A DNA stretch of 64,000 nucleotides, from positions 505,106,942 to 505,170,941 of the forward strand of contig NC_081410.1 in NCBI RefSeq assembly GCF_030272615.1. The letters are read 5' to 3'. The notes beneath the pieces are model-generated. The model made no database searches, was not told where the DNA came from, and saw only the letters and a list, made by a program, of their open reading frames with translations. The translations under genes and the position numbers were made by a program. Shown here one piece after another: positions 46,456-57,301 of the stretch (its first letter is position 1; each line of letters opens with the position of its first letter). Source of the stretch: Cryptomeria japonica. Taxonomy: Eukaryota; Streptophyta; Pinopsida; Cupressales; Cupressaceae.

Positions 46456-47138
46456 TAAATCTAATTACTTTATTGTAAGGCCCCAAATTTAATAAACAAA
46501 TCTTTCGGGCCCTTTTATTTAATTAGTTTAGGCAAGTTTTGGTTGGTCGCGTTGGCCCGTTTGTAACCCTTCGGGAAGTTTCCCGGAGCCCATATATATG
46601 GCCGTGTTAGTCATTGTTGTAGGTATGTGAATTTTGATATTTTGTTCTCTCCTGTGCGAATTCTTGTTGGAGTTCTGGTATCCGCCATTTCGGAGGTGAA
46701 AGACCCTCCCTATTTGGTATTTGCAGTTTCGGTGAGATTCACCCCTCACCCTATTCTGTTTATTTGTACTCATTCCGGATCTGGCAAATCTTGAATCTCA
46801 TCATTGTTTATCACTCCAGTTGCATATCTGTTAATTTGATACATGCACAAGGAATTCCTAATATTCAAAATTTATTGCTTACGGAAGATCAACCCTTCAC
46901 CGCACATTCACTGGAGCACACCGTACGGTTATACTACCGTACACCTCACACCTCCACCGTACATCTCACCAACCCCACCGTACGCCATACCTCCACCGTA
47001 CACCCCACCGTACGCCTTCCCTCCCACCGCACGCCATTCCTCCATCGTACGTCATTCCTCCCGTACGCCCTCACCTTCACCGTACGGTTACACTCGCACA
47101 CTCTCCATATTGTCGTACATTGGCAGGGGAACATTACA
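46431..47138 (+). repeat. Probable 3' LTR of the chromovirus
   Basis: A purine-rich CGGCCCGGGAGGACTA precedes TGATGTCCCC at 46431. CCATATATATGGCC at 46589 is a TATA box. GGGGAACATTACA at 47126-47138 mirrors the start and is the likely end. The end is tentative because no second copy exists here. Confidence 0.55.
46918..47095 (+). repeat. CCGTACG minisatellite inside the chromovirus LTR
   Basis: About eleven CACCGTACG-type units in 180 bp. The array starts and ends with CACCGTACGGTTA-type sequence, and ACCGTACGGT is a perfect palindrome. Confidence 0.7.
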
Positions 47139-49007
47139 ACTTTGGAGGGTGGTACACAAGGCTATAGCTAGCTCATCGATACAAGGATAAGAAGTCAATT
47201 GGTGCTAACAACGAGAAGAAATATTTGTTGAGGGCCACCAAAACACAAATAAAGGTACGTAATCGAGTTTTATGGTTGATATGATTTTTGACTTAGAATA
47301 TTTTGGAAGTTGAATATGTATTATGAATGTTACAAACGACAATATGATTCATGTATGTTATGACATAAAATGGAGATGACACCAAAAGAAGTGTAGTCAA
47401 TAGGCCAGAAAAGGGACAACAAAAAATAATGAAGACTTTAAGGGGAAAAAGAAAAAATATGATATTCAAAAATTAAATTGCACAAGTGAAAATTATAAAG
47501 GGGCTAATTATAAAGTATGGCAAGTCGTATGGCTAAGAAAGTTATTTATTCAGCCGACCAAATGGCTAAGAAAGTTATCTATTCAGTCCACCATATGGCT
47601 AAGAAAGTTATTTATTCAGCCCACCATATGGCCAAGCCATTTCATTATTCTCCGCATCGTGTGACGCTTTCTATTCTTCCACATTGGAGGACAAACCATT
47701 GTGCATATCATATGGACAACTTCTCCTTCTATCATATGGCGAACCACTTATGTAGTACGACAACACAATGATTGGCATTCTCTTTGCATCTTATGATACC
47801 CTCAGCATTCAAGACAACTCTCATGCATTGTATCGTGGATAAAAGCAATAATTGTTCACATTGTACGACCTTGTATTTGTAAGTGCATTGTACGACTGAC
47901 AAATTTGGCTCCTCACAGTGTACAATGATCTCTTTGCATTGTTCAATGGAGAAAATTCTACATTGCATGGCATCCTATTAAGGTTGTACACCCTAAGCAT
48001 TCTTCCATTTGGCACATCGTATGATAGGTGGTGAAGACAGGGAAGGTTCGCATTGTATGGCCTAGGCATAAGCTTCTTCATTGCATACGACATCATCCCT
48101 TCAATGTACAACTTGTCCTTGTTCACATTGCACAATTGGCAAAGATCCTTGGTTGTACAGTACAATGATTAAAGACACAACTCTTTCATAGCATACAACC
48201 AAAGTTTCATTTTATTGTATAACCTAGTTACATCATTAGGCTTGGTTGCATCGTCAGACAACTTTATTCCCCCAAAATATGACGGCTTGCATGGTGGCTC
48301 CAAATGGCTTGGCATCCTTGTGCGAAGGCAATAAATTTTTGGGTGAAAACAATAAATTGTACTTCCATCCAATTGGCCAAATAGTTATTGTAACTATTTT
48401 TTGAATTGCTATAGGCAAGTTAAATACTCTATCCATGAAATGCAGTGACCACATTCAAAAACAACAACAAAGGAAGAAGAGTAATGGATAGTTACAAGCC
48501 TAGGATTTGATCAAGGAATAATGGATAAGGGAAGGAGGAAGAAAATACAATCAACCTCATAGCCAGTGAGTGCCACACATGGTGGCTCAACACTTTAGTT
48601 GGTCACTCATTAAAGATCGCTGTACTTCAGGCTAAGGTAGATAAGGTTGCCTAGGTTCCATTTTTTAACTATCAAGATTTCGAACCTTATTCAAAACTCA
48701 TGATTGCTAACTATAATCCTTGAGGAAATAAATTAGTAATAGAATATAGGGGTTGTTCTATTACCATTTTTTTAAGCCAACAAACTTTCATAGAGTTTTT
48801 GGTATTCCATGTTCAGGAGCTGTTGTCTCTTAACCTGCTGGAAAACTAATGTCCTAATAGGAGGAAGCCTCCTTTTGAAGGATATTCAAAACTAATTTAA
48901 TCTAGCAGGGGAAAGATGCTATTTGGAATGCAGGAAATCAAGGATTGTGCAAGCACATGTTGGCAAATGCAGAATGGAAACACCTCATGGATTTCATTAA
49001 GTAAAGG
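47139..49007. other. Repeat-rich DNA without a recognised gene
   Basis: Holds the 33-bp array described separately. At 47750-48200 the word CATTGTACGAC and variants (CATTGTATGGCC, CATTGCATACGAC) recur about ten times. No family motif is seen in the open frames. Confidence 0.45.
47529..47660 (+). repeat. 33-bp tandem repeat, four units
   Basis: Unit starts ATGGCTAAGAAAGTTATTTA; three close copies and one degenerate. Because the period is 33, an open frame (47517-47771) carries an 11-residue repeat MAKKVIYSAHH. Coding is not shown. Confidence 0.8.
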
Positions 49008-49410
49008 TTGACGAGTGCTAGCCATGCATCAAATATTGCAATCTGGATCGTGGACTACATGATTGGTCTTAGTTTGGGAAAAAATTATATTTGGGCAAGG
49101 ATTTTGTTAGAACACATGGAAGAATTTCTAACTTCAAAATATAAAGCCTACTATATGACACATCTTATTATTGCGTTATTCCTTGATGCCATGTTAGCCC
49201 AAGTTCCTACAAATAAATTGGGCAAGTTTAAAACCAACTTTTGATTATGACTTATCCTAGCCTACGGTGTTCAGGTGGATGTATTAGACATTCAGGCTTA
49301 GTTAGGACAACGGCCAAGATTGCATGGAAGAAACAAAAGCTTAGGGAGGCATCAAGTGGAGAGGACAATAATGAGGATGATTATGAGTCTCTTGAATTGT
49401 CATCATTGAC
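49008..49410 (+). pseudogene. Unknown ORF family, left part, split by LTR F
   Basis: The + strand reads GKNYIWARILLEHMEEFL and then MTHLIIALFLDAML, shifts frame near 49241, and continues to GEDNNEDDYESLELSSL at the LTR border. Removing LTR F and one copy of the 5-bp duplication joins this in frame to MSTTTPRDTPLANFMPIAIE at 51380. The WAR...LL...A...IALF segment resembles GKGTIHWARMISHCLDVQL...SSYVIYALIRSVEYAG in the minus-strand protein at 54942-56429. I therefore infer an older relative of that protein. No function is known to me. Confidence 0.5.
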
Positions 49411-49739
49411 TGTAATGTCCCCACTTTGAAACAGGATATAATAATATATAATAATAATAATAATAAAACTGATCAAAAATAATAATAAGAATAAAATAAA
49501 ATACAAAAGAATAAAAATAACATTTAAAGTAAAATGTAACTAAGTTAATGAATGGTCAAAAGGCATAAAATGAAAAGTTGTGACTCCCTCAACATGAGAT
49601 ATAAGAGGGAGAAGAGAACCTCATTTGAGAGGGGAGAGGGAGGAGAAAAGAAAGAAGGGAGCATGTGAATCAAGGAAGAGTCAATGGAAGAAGGAAGGAA
49701 TGGGAAGTAAATAAGAAAGTGATTCTTCCAAAGGAGGGC

Positions 49740-49945
49740 AGGAATTATGAAAGGTTGTGACTCTTTCAAAAGGTGGTGATTGCAAAAGTTTGTGACCCTT
49801 TCGAAGGGCTGTGATTGTGAAAGGTTATGACCCTTTGAAGGGTGGTAATTGCGAAAGGTTGTCTCTTTCGAAGGGTGGTGATTGTGAAAGGTTATGACTA
49901 TTACGAAGGGTGGTGATTGTAAAAGGTTGTGATCTTTTTGAAGGG
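49740..49945 (+). repeat. About 40-bp hairpin repeats in LTR F
   Basis: Five copies of a unit built on GACCCTTTCGAAGGGTGGTG; CCCTTTCGAAGGG is a near-perfect palindrome. Related words continue to 50125. Confidence 0.7.
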
Positions 49946-50888
49946 CAGGCATGTTGAAGGAGTGTGACTTCGTCCTCACAATTGAAGATATAAAGGGAAG
50001 GTGGTCTCATTTGAGGAGGGGAGGAAGAGAAAACAATTGGGAAAAGATATATTATTTTATAAGGTAGCAATGAAGGGTGGTGACCTAACTCTAATGAAGG
50101 GTGGTGACCCAAGTCTTATGAAAGGTGGTGACCCTTTTACCAATGAAGTATAAAAGAGATCATTTCAATTATTCAATGATCACTTATCAATCATCATTCC
50201 AATCATTCAAATCAAGCAACAATCATCATTCACCATTATATCAAACCAGCATTCATTACATTATCACTCAACAATACCTCAAATCATACAATCAAAGGAA
50301 TTCATTCAATCATTCAACCATCGGAGGATAGACTGGATAACTACAGCAATGTTGACACCTAGTTGTGTGATTATATATTCTGTTTGGTGGTATGATCTAC
50401 ATACATGGTAATAATGTTTATATCTGCATTCTCCAGATTAATATATTGCTGCTTACAAGTTTTCAATATAGCATAATGTCACTATATATCTACTTCTGCA
50501 TATTTATGATAAGTTATATGCTGCTGTTAATATTGTTTATACATGTTCTGAACATATTTCTGCATAATTATGACAAGTTATATGCTGCTGATAATATTGT
50601 TTATACATTTAGATCTGATTATGGGTATTCTGTAGTTAATTGAGACTTGTGTATATCTACTTATAATTTGAATGCTTCTCAGCCATGATGGAAGGTGGGG
50701 AGGTTATCAATAGGGGGAACGGTGTTGGGGTCACCCCTAAGCACGCCACCTTATATGTATGGCAGGGTTCACATGATGCCAAAGGGGGGTTAAGGTGCTC
50801 TGCCTTTGGGCTTAGGAGGGTTAGACTTAGGGCACCCTATTGGGGTAAATCCTTATCCTCTCTACCATGGTGATGGATGGAATCATAT

Positions 50889-51058
50889 GAGAGGGAGAAG
50901 GTGGCTTGATTGAGGGGGAACGGTTGTAAAGACGCTATCAAGTTACCCATCCATGGCTTGATTGAAGGGGAACGATTGTAAAGACACCCTATCAAGTTAC
51001 CTATCTGTGGCTTGATTGAGGGGGAACGGTTGTAAAGACACCCTATCAAGTTACCCAT
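50889..51058 (+). repeat. About 55-bp tandem repeat, three units, in LTR F
   Basis: Unit starts GGCTTGATTGAGGGGGAACG and ends TATCAAGTTACCCATC; three copies with few differences. Confidence 0.85.
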
Positions 51059-51382
51059 CCTAGCTGCTATGATTGGGGTTCATTAGTTAGTTAAGTAACC
51101 TTGTAATCAATTAGTAAGTGATGATATATATCTCTACATATACAGTTGTTTGTAATTATAAATTGCTGTGTTTCATCATAACCAGTCATTCCTTACTTTA
51201 TGTATCATCATAGTTAGTTTGTAATTATTAATCACTAATATAATATAATTTGTAGGTTATTTTCTAACTTGTTTTCAGGTTTTCCCTCCTATTTAGATAA
51301 AGGCTCTAACCCTCCCTTATTGGTTGAGAATTGTAATCTAGGGCAAACTAGGGCACTTTACAAAAGGGGACATTACATTGAT

Positions 51383-51710
51383 GTCAACCACCACACCTAG
51401 GGATACTCCTTTAGCCAACTTTATGCCTATAGCAATCGAAGCTCATTACCCAGTTGTACAAGATGTGCCTACTATGGAGATCATTCCCATTTATAGTGAC
51501 ATTCTGTCTGCATCACTTCCAACTAATGTGCCAATTGAAGCCTCTAAGCAAATAGATTGTTGGTTGAAGTTACTAGGGCCTCCCATTGACATACAAGACT
51601 ATTCTCCACTTAGCCCTCCTTGGGATGTAGAGCAGCCTGTAATGATTGAGTCCATTGGTAATAGTATCCAGCCCATGTGGGCAACTACGCCTACCATTGA
51701 GCTGATGTAG
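51383..51710 (+). pseudogene. Unknown ORF family, right part
   Basis: Continues the frame from 49410: MSTTTPRDTPLANFMPIAIE, then IYSDILSASLPTNVPIEASK and a proline-rich end at ATTPTIELM before a stop. No catalytic motif. Decayed homologous sequence may extend to the LTR D border at 52147. Confidence 0.45.
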
Positions 51711-52147
51711 GAGGGTGATCCTCCGTCAAACAATAGCCACCTTCAGCAACTCAAGAACCTTCCATCGATGTTCGTGCTAACTTGCCTATTCTAGAGGAGG
51801 TTTGTTGGAGGGGATTATCATTCAAATATCTAAACCAAACCAGGAGGGTTTGTTGGGCACCATTTAGTGGTATGTCCATGATTCAGAACCACTAACTGTT
51901 GTTATACAAGAAGTAGCTGATATATCCAGACGGTTAGATCCTACTCATTCCCTTTTGGTACTTCAAGAGGTTCAACACATTTTGAAATTCATGTAGGAAG
52001 GCTGTGAGGAGAAGTTCAATAGAACATTCATGTCCAAAGGATGGCCAGTGACTCAGAGTCCTCAAATGAAGGCAGCATGGCAACTTGCTAGACCTATCTT
52101 TGGGGGGGGGAGGGGATGGCAAGGTGCCTATAATCCTGTTTGGTACG
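51711..52147 (+). other. Decayed sequence left of LTR D
   Basis: Stops in all frames. A reading of KFNRTFMSKGWPVTQSPQMK near 52010-52070 suggests further decayed coding of the same unknown family. Confidence 0.35.
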
Positions 52148-53004
52148 TGTTGACATGTATTTTGTACACAATCATACACAGAATAAAATACCAATAGGCA
52201 TCTTATCCTCTCTTGAGAAAATAGTCTCTAACTGCTGAAGATTCGCATAAAGGATCAGTTAGGAAGACTCCAAGGTTCTGTTAGTAGGGTCTCTACGTGT
52301 GGACAAGCTTCCAGCGGTATGATGTGATTTGCTGTTTCCTTCAAGGGGTCTTACGCATTCCGAAAGTTCAAGATTTGCTAAACTAAGGAAACTTTCAAAA
52401 ATAACAAAAGAGTAGGGTTTGAAAGAGGTCTAATCTAATCTAACCCTAAGAATGACTTCGTGTAGACAAGACTTGGCAAGATTCAACCAACTTCAATTTT
52501 GCCATAAGATAACAACTCAATTGAAATTGATGCAATCTTCTAAGGTAACAAAATGATATTCAATGCATCAAAGATCAAAGACACTACCACGAAGGTACAT
52601 ATCCAAGATACAATAATGATTGAAGGTTAAGGGACTCAAAGTATTCTCCAGTCGACCACGCAAGGCGTTCCTACAATCAGCAAGAAGCTAGTGGTTTGGA
52701 TTACGAATCCTACCAAAGATCAAGTCTCACACAATGTCCTTCAAACTAACACACTACCTTGATTGAGCATGATTCAAGTAGATTAAACAACCATGAAGAT
52801 AACCAAGAAAGTTGCAACAAAACACCATAACTTCAATATTTTATTGATTTCCAAGTCATCATGTACAACAATTGCTTGAATTCCTCTCTTCAAAACTCAA
52901 TCTTGCTACAAAATAAAATTGCTTCTAACTTCTAATCTCTTAGCTATCTCTCTTCTCTATTACATCAACTATTGACTATTACCAAATGAAATGAAAAATG
53001 GGGG

Positions 53005-53094
53005 TATAAATAGCATCCCCAGTTACAATGAAAGGTCCAGATCGAAAGTAGATCAACGGTCAAGATCATGACACCTAAACCCTAATTAGGGTTT
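53005..53094 (+). promoter_or_regulatory. LTR D core: TATA box and double telo-box palindrome
   Basis: TATAAATAG at 53005-53013 is a canonical plant TATA box on the + strand. AAACCCTAATTAGGGTTT at 53077-53094 is the same 18-bp palindrome as in LTR A, and spacing from the TATA box is similar in A, B and D. Confidence 0.65.
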
Positions 53095-53205
53095 GTTACA
53101 AATGGCCTCCTTTTTACTGAACAATATTAAATACATAGCCAAATATTAAATTTGGCACAAAAACCTAGGAGACATAAACCAATGACAAATAAGATGCCAT
53201 GTCAT

Positions 53206-55062
53206 CTATAACAACCTTTCATCTAGAACCTTATTCCCTTTCCAATGTTCTTTTTTGGCATATGCAATGAATCTTGTCACGATTCCTTCGATTTCTGCAA
53301 TTGGAATCTCGGGAAGATTCTTCATACTCTCTTCCAAGTGGATGACCTGATCGAATGCATCTAGAAGAGCTGCGTCCCAAGTAGATTCAAGTTCCTTTGT
53401 TCTTTCAATCAGGAGCATGGTGGCAAACATTTGATCATATTGCTCATCTGTAACATTTGCGTCCTTGCAAAAGATGACCTTGATTCTATCCTCTAACTCC
53501 TGCATATCCACATCTGTCTCGACCTCGATCCTTCTGCCAAGAATGGTACGAAGTACCTCAAATACTCTGTCCTGGATCGGATTGATCACCTCCTCAACTT
53601 GGCCACATCTAACACTGATGTCCTCGAAGAAAACACTCTTCATATGGAGCAAGGTTGACCACTGAAACAAACTGTGAGATTCTCCATCCAAGATCTTCTC
53701 TTGCGCTAAAACTTTCCTTGATGTGTGTCTAATTACCTTCAAGACAGGAATGATGACATCTTTGGTATGGGCAAATGCAGCTACTGTTATCATCAAATTG
53801 TGGATTATCTCAAGAACTTGGATAGCTTGATGAATAATCTTCATCATCCTTGTTACAAATTCTATGGCCACTGTATGAGATCTATCCATCCAATTACTTG
53901 TACGTTGGACCATGTTCCTGAATCTTTCTGCCTCACTGATTGATTGAAGTGGAAGTGCTTGCACTGGTGATCTAGCTGGATCCTGACGTCCCAAAGGTTC
54001 ATTGATGTGACTGAAATAAGTCCTCCATGCACCGACCTCTCTCTCAAGCTTTTTGTTCTTCTCCATTTCTTCTCTAAGCTTGTCTTTCAATGCCTCAAAT
54101 GAATCGGTGGCATCATCTAAAGTCTGCTCTGCTGTAGATGGTCCTAGCTCAAATGTCTGTATATCATATTCCTCTGCTAGGATCTCACCTTCATATTTGT
54201 CTACTGCCGGTGTAGCTATCTGCAATTTCCTGGATCCAGTCTCATCTCGAATCATCTTGGACATCTTGGTAGCCTTTCTCTTCTCTGTCACTTCCTGGGA
54301 ATGTCCAACAAGGCTCTCTAAATCAATTGCACTGTCCTCGTCCTCTACTACGATCACCTTGGTTAATCTTTCCTTCAACCAATCTGGGATAATCGATCTT
54401 GTCTCTTGAACTTGAATCTCTTTGTGCACTATTTCTTCTTGTCTGGGAGGAGATGATATTTCATTGTCTTCTTTATCTTCATCTAACTCATAGTCTTGGA
54501 GAGATCCATCTGGTGACCCTTGTTGTGCTTGTCCTTCCTCCTGCCTATCGTTCTGTACCATCGACTCCATGGATTCTTCCACTTGAATTGTTCTCTTCTC
54601 AGGTCTAGAAGAAGTACCGGATGATCGATCTCTGTTAGCCTCTTGTTTCTTCTTGGAAGATTCTCTCTTTCCAGGTCTCTCTTTCCTCTTCGAACCTCTT
54701 GGATGGAGATTGCCCTCACTGGCACATCGAAGGTTTCCTTCACCTGAATTTCTAGGATTAGGATTGCCTTCACTCACACTAGCTCCACCTTCGGCTGGTT
54801 TCTCTTCCAAAGTGAAAGTCATAGCTATGCCTTGTTCTCTCAACTTCTGATGTTGTATGTCAACCCATCTGCGAGTACAAGACAAGACTGGTGCCATCAA
54901 AGTAGCTAAATCCACGACCTCGGGCTCATTCCAATCTAACCTTATTGTTTTGCTTTCTCGATCATAGGAAGACTGGATATGTCTGCCACTGTCCTGAGCT
55001 TGGTCGGCCACTCTGTAAATCCTGCATTTCCTGATGAAATCCAAAGGCAATCTAGAATGCAT
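53206..55062 (-). CDS. Unknown LTR-borne protein, C-terminal frame (618 codons)
   Basis: I do not recognise the family. This frame starts MHSRLPLDFIRKCRIYRVAD and overlaps the upstream frame (54942-56429) by 121 bases. The upstream frame reads ...NLLDGK and then becomes implausible; adding one base to the AAAA run at 55062-55065 would give DGK followed directly by MHSR. So the two are very likely one protein of about 1,070 residues broken by a one-base loss. The region is charged: basic KRKERPGKRESSKKKQEAN, acidic ELDEDKEDNEISS, and a predicted coiled coil LREEMEKNKKLEREVGAW near residue 330. The second half is helical and rich in Leu, Ile and Val. No membrane segment or enzyme motif is visible. 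Confidence 0.65.
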   Translation of the reverse strand: MHSRLPLDFIRKCRIYRVADQAQDSGRHIQSSYDRESKTIRLDWNEPEVVDLATLMAPVLSCTRRWVDIQHQKLREQGIAMTFTLEEKPAEGGASVSEGNPNPRNSGEGNLRCASEGNLHPRGSKRKERPGKRESSKKKQEANRDRSSGTSSRPEKRTIQVEESMESMVQNDRQEEGQAQQGSPDGSLQDYELDEDKEDNEISSPPRQEEIVHKEIQVQETRSIIPDWLKERLTKVIVVEDEDSAIDLESLVGHSQEVTEKRKATKMSKMIRDETGSRKLQIATPAVDKYEGEILAEEYDIQTFELGPSTAEQTLDDATDSFEALKDKLREEMEKNKKLEREVGAWRTYFSHINEPLGRQDPARSPVQALPLQSISEAERFRNMVQRTSNWMDRSHTVAIEFVTRMMKIIHQAIQVLEIIHNLMITVAAFAHTKDVIIPVLKVIRHTSRKVLAQEKILDGESHSLFQWSTLLHMKSVFFEDISVRCGQVEEVINPIQDRVFEVLRTILGRRIEVETDVDMQELEDRIKVIFCKDANVTDEQYDQMFATMLLIERTKELESTWDAALLDAFDQVIHLEESMKNLPEIPIAEIEGIVTRFIAYAKKEHWKGNKVLDERLL

Positions 55063-56429
55063 TTTCCATCTAAGAGATTCATCATAAAATCTTCTATTTG
55101 GTACTCATGCCTAAACCTTCTGCCGACTGTCTCCTCTAAATGTCCATGTGGATCAAAGCTTTCTCTCAAAGCAAAAGATGGAAAAGAATACAAGGCTAAC
55201 TCCTTCTCTGCGTCATCCATGGCTAAAGCATTAGGACATACCTCAACTGAATTACCCAAAATGATAGGTACTGGAACTCCATTCTGATGTCTGTGTCTGA
55301 ATGCCTTCACATATGCTGCCAACTGTCTTGTTACTTCAAGTAACACAATTCTGTCTGTCGGATATCTCGGCAACATGTATGGAGGTAAAGGACATCCATG
55401 CACTCTAATATAAGTGAACTTGGGAAACTGAATGAACCAAGCACCGTACCTCTTTATGAATTCCTGGGCATCCTGAGATAACCTGTTGTGAATTCCACCT
55501 TGCAACATCCTTGTGATGTTCATCGTGAAAGTATCATTAACCAACTTATAGTTGCTCCCTGGCGGATGATGCAAGTAGGCATAGGAATCACAAGCTCTGA
55601 CCTCGCTGGGTCCTCTTCCAATCACTCCTCTGTGAGGTAGTCCTGCGTACTCAACACTCCTAATCAAGGCATAAATGACATATGAACTCATGTGGAAGGA
55701 CTTAGTAGCCTTGAGTCTCCTCAACTGTACGTCCAAGCAATGGCTAATCATCCTAGCCCAATGTATCGTACCTTTTCCCTGAACGATCACCTGGATGAAG
55801 TAAAACATCCACTTCTCAAAATAGAAAGCATGAGGGGCTCCTGTAACTCGGTTGAGCATGGTAATCAAATCTCTGTACTCCTCTTGGAAATCAATCCTGT
55901 GCGGTGTGTTCGGGACCTTGCTCAGACGGGGACGGCTCTTAAGTAGCCAGTTCTTATTGATAATGCTTAGACAAGCATCTGGATCATCTTCGTACATTGA
56001 TCTGGCTCCTTCTATGCTCTTGTATATCATGTCCCTGTGCTCTGGAAGATGGAAAGCTTCACTTATAGCTTCCTTTGAAAGGTACGCCAAAGTGTTTCCC
56101 TCTTTGGACACGATCGTTCTGGACTGTGGATCATAATGACGAGCACACTCGATCATCAACTCATGGCACTGAATAGCTGGAGGAAAGCCGGCCGCCTTAA
56201 TGATACCACTCTCGATTATTCTCTGGGCGACAGGTGATGGCTTGCCAATGTAAGGGACCTCTCGAAACTTCTTCGTGCTAAAGTTGCCTAAATTTGTATC
56301 TCCAATGTTGCTCCACTTCGACACGATCTTGGTCTCCACTTCTTCGGTCTTTTGATCTTCTTTCATGAGAGCTGAACGACTGGTGGATGCTCCCGCCTTC
56401 GGGGTTGCCATACCTACACAACATTTCAT
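54942..56429 (-). CDS. Unknown LTR-borne protein, N-terminal frame (about 490 codons)
   Basis: No family recognised. The likely start is MATPKAGASTSRSAL at 56411; an ATG at 56429 adds six residues. The N-terminus is Ser/Thr- and Lys/Glu-rich. A globular stretch follows with YIGKPSPVAQRIIESG, LSKEAISEAFHLPEH, IHWARMISHCLDVQL and GCPLPPYMLPRYPTDRIVLL. The style (SKEAI..AF.LP) recalls long accessory proteins found in plant gypsy elements between pol and an LTR, but I cannot name a domain. It lies inside LTR D. A minus-strand TATAAAGGG at 56972-56980, about 560 bases upstream, could drive it. An older relative seems to lie at 49008-51710 on the + strand. Confidence 0.65.
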   Translation of the reverse strand: MKCCVGMATPKAGASTSRSALMKEDQKTEEVETKIVSKWSNIGDTNLGNFSTKKFREVPYIGKPSPVAQRIIESGIIKAAGFPPAIQCHELMIECARHYDPQSRTIVSKEGNTLAYLSKEAISEAFHLPEHRDMIYKSIEGARSMYEDDPDACLSIINKNWLLKSRPRLSKVPNTPHRIDFQEEYRDLITMLNRVTGAPHAFYFEKWMFYFIQVIVQGKGTIHWARMISHCLDVQLRRLKATKSFHMSSYVIYALIRSVEYAGLPHRGVIGRGPSEVRACDSYAYLHHPPGSNYKLVNDTFTMNITRMLQGGIHNRLSQDAQEFIKRYGAWFIQFPKFTYIRVHGCPLPPYMLPRYPTDRIVLLEVTRQLAAYVKAFRHRHQNGVPVPIILGNSVEVCPNALAMDDAEKELALYSFPSFALRESFDPHGHLEETVGRRFRHEYQIEDFMMNLLDGKCILDCLWISSGNAGFTEWPTKLRTVADISSLPMIEKAKQ

Positions 56430-57301
56430 AATGAGAAGCTAGATTTTGCAATAAATAACATAGATTAGAGAATAAATTTTAGGAAACTTCATGATAAGTC
56501 TTTGAGTTATCATTTCCTAAAATAAAACGATTGAGCTAGGAATTCAAAATTCAAAAATTCAAAATTCAAAATTTAAAATATGACGATCAACAAATAAAAC
56601 AATAAAACCAAATCGCCATACCTCAAATCGAGAGCTAACTCTAGAATGCAAAATAAAAAGGATTCGCCTAGGCAAAATTGACGTGTAAATAGTCTTCAAC
56701 GCAATCTCTCCTTTAAAATATCAATTTCACCACCTTTTGATATGTCCTCGATGTGATCTTCAAAGCAACGTTCCTCTTATCAAGTTCGCCACCCTTCAAG
56801 TTTCTGACGTGATCTCCAATGGATTTGACAAGTTCGCACAAATGGAAACCTCAAGTTCGCACCACCTTGCTTGGAATGAAATTCGCTCCACCTTGGATAA
56901 TAGTTCGCACTTCTTCCTTTGATCGCATATGAGATGAAAATGAAAATGTGAAAATAATGATTTTCACCTCTCCCTTTATAGCGCTCACCTCTTACCACCA
57001 TATAGGCCGACTTTGGTGAAATAAAGCAATTTTTAAACGATTTTTAAATAAATAACAAGGCCGACCTCTAAAATACCAAGCGCTCCTTTTGATTTTTTAT
57101 TATTTTAATAATTAATTATTAAATGCCTTCATTATTATTTAATAAATTTCGATTTTTTAAAGGCAAAATAATTAATAAATGTTATGCGCAACATTTAAAT
57201 GCTAATTTATTGAATTTCAAAAATTATCGATTTAGCATTTAAAATAAATTTAAAAAACATTTGTTTGAGCGCCAAATTTGAAAATGAAATATACATACCT
57301 C
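56430..57301 (-). promoter_or_regulatory. Upstream region of the LTR-borne coding region
   Basis: AT-rich with the words AATTCAAAAATTC near 56540 and GTTCGCAC/AAGTTCGC repeats at 56780-56910. TATAAAGGG (minus, 56972-56980) is the best promoter candidate. No coding. Confidence 0.4.

Larger units (their letters stand above)
49411..51377 (+). mobile_element. Solo LTR F (1,967 bp), chromovirus-like ends
   Basis: TGTAATGTCCCC at the left and GGGGACATTACA at the right form a perfect 12-bp inverted end pair. Flanking 5-mers are TTGAC (49406-49410) and TTGAT (51378-51382), one mismatch. The host frame is continuous across the insertion when the LTR is removed, which confirms the borders. The ends resemble those proposed for the chromovirus LTR at 46431-47138. 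Two internal arrays are described separately. Confidence 0.85.

Noticed and set aside
53465-56136. Several + strand open frames of 60-118 codons
   Set aside because: They are antisense shadows of the long minus-strand coding region in LTR D.
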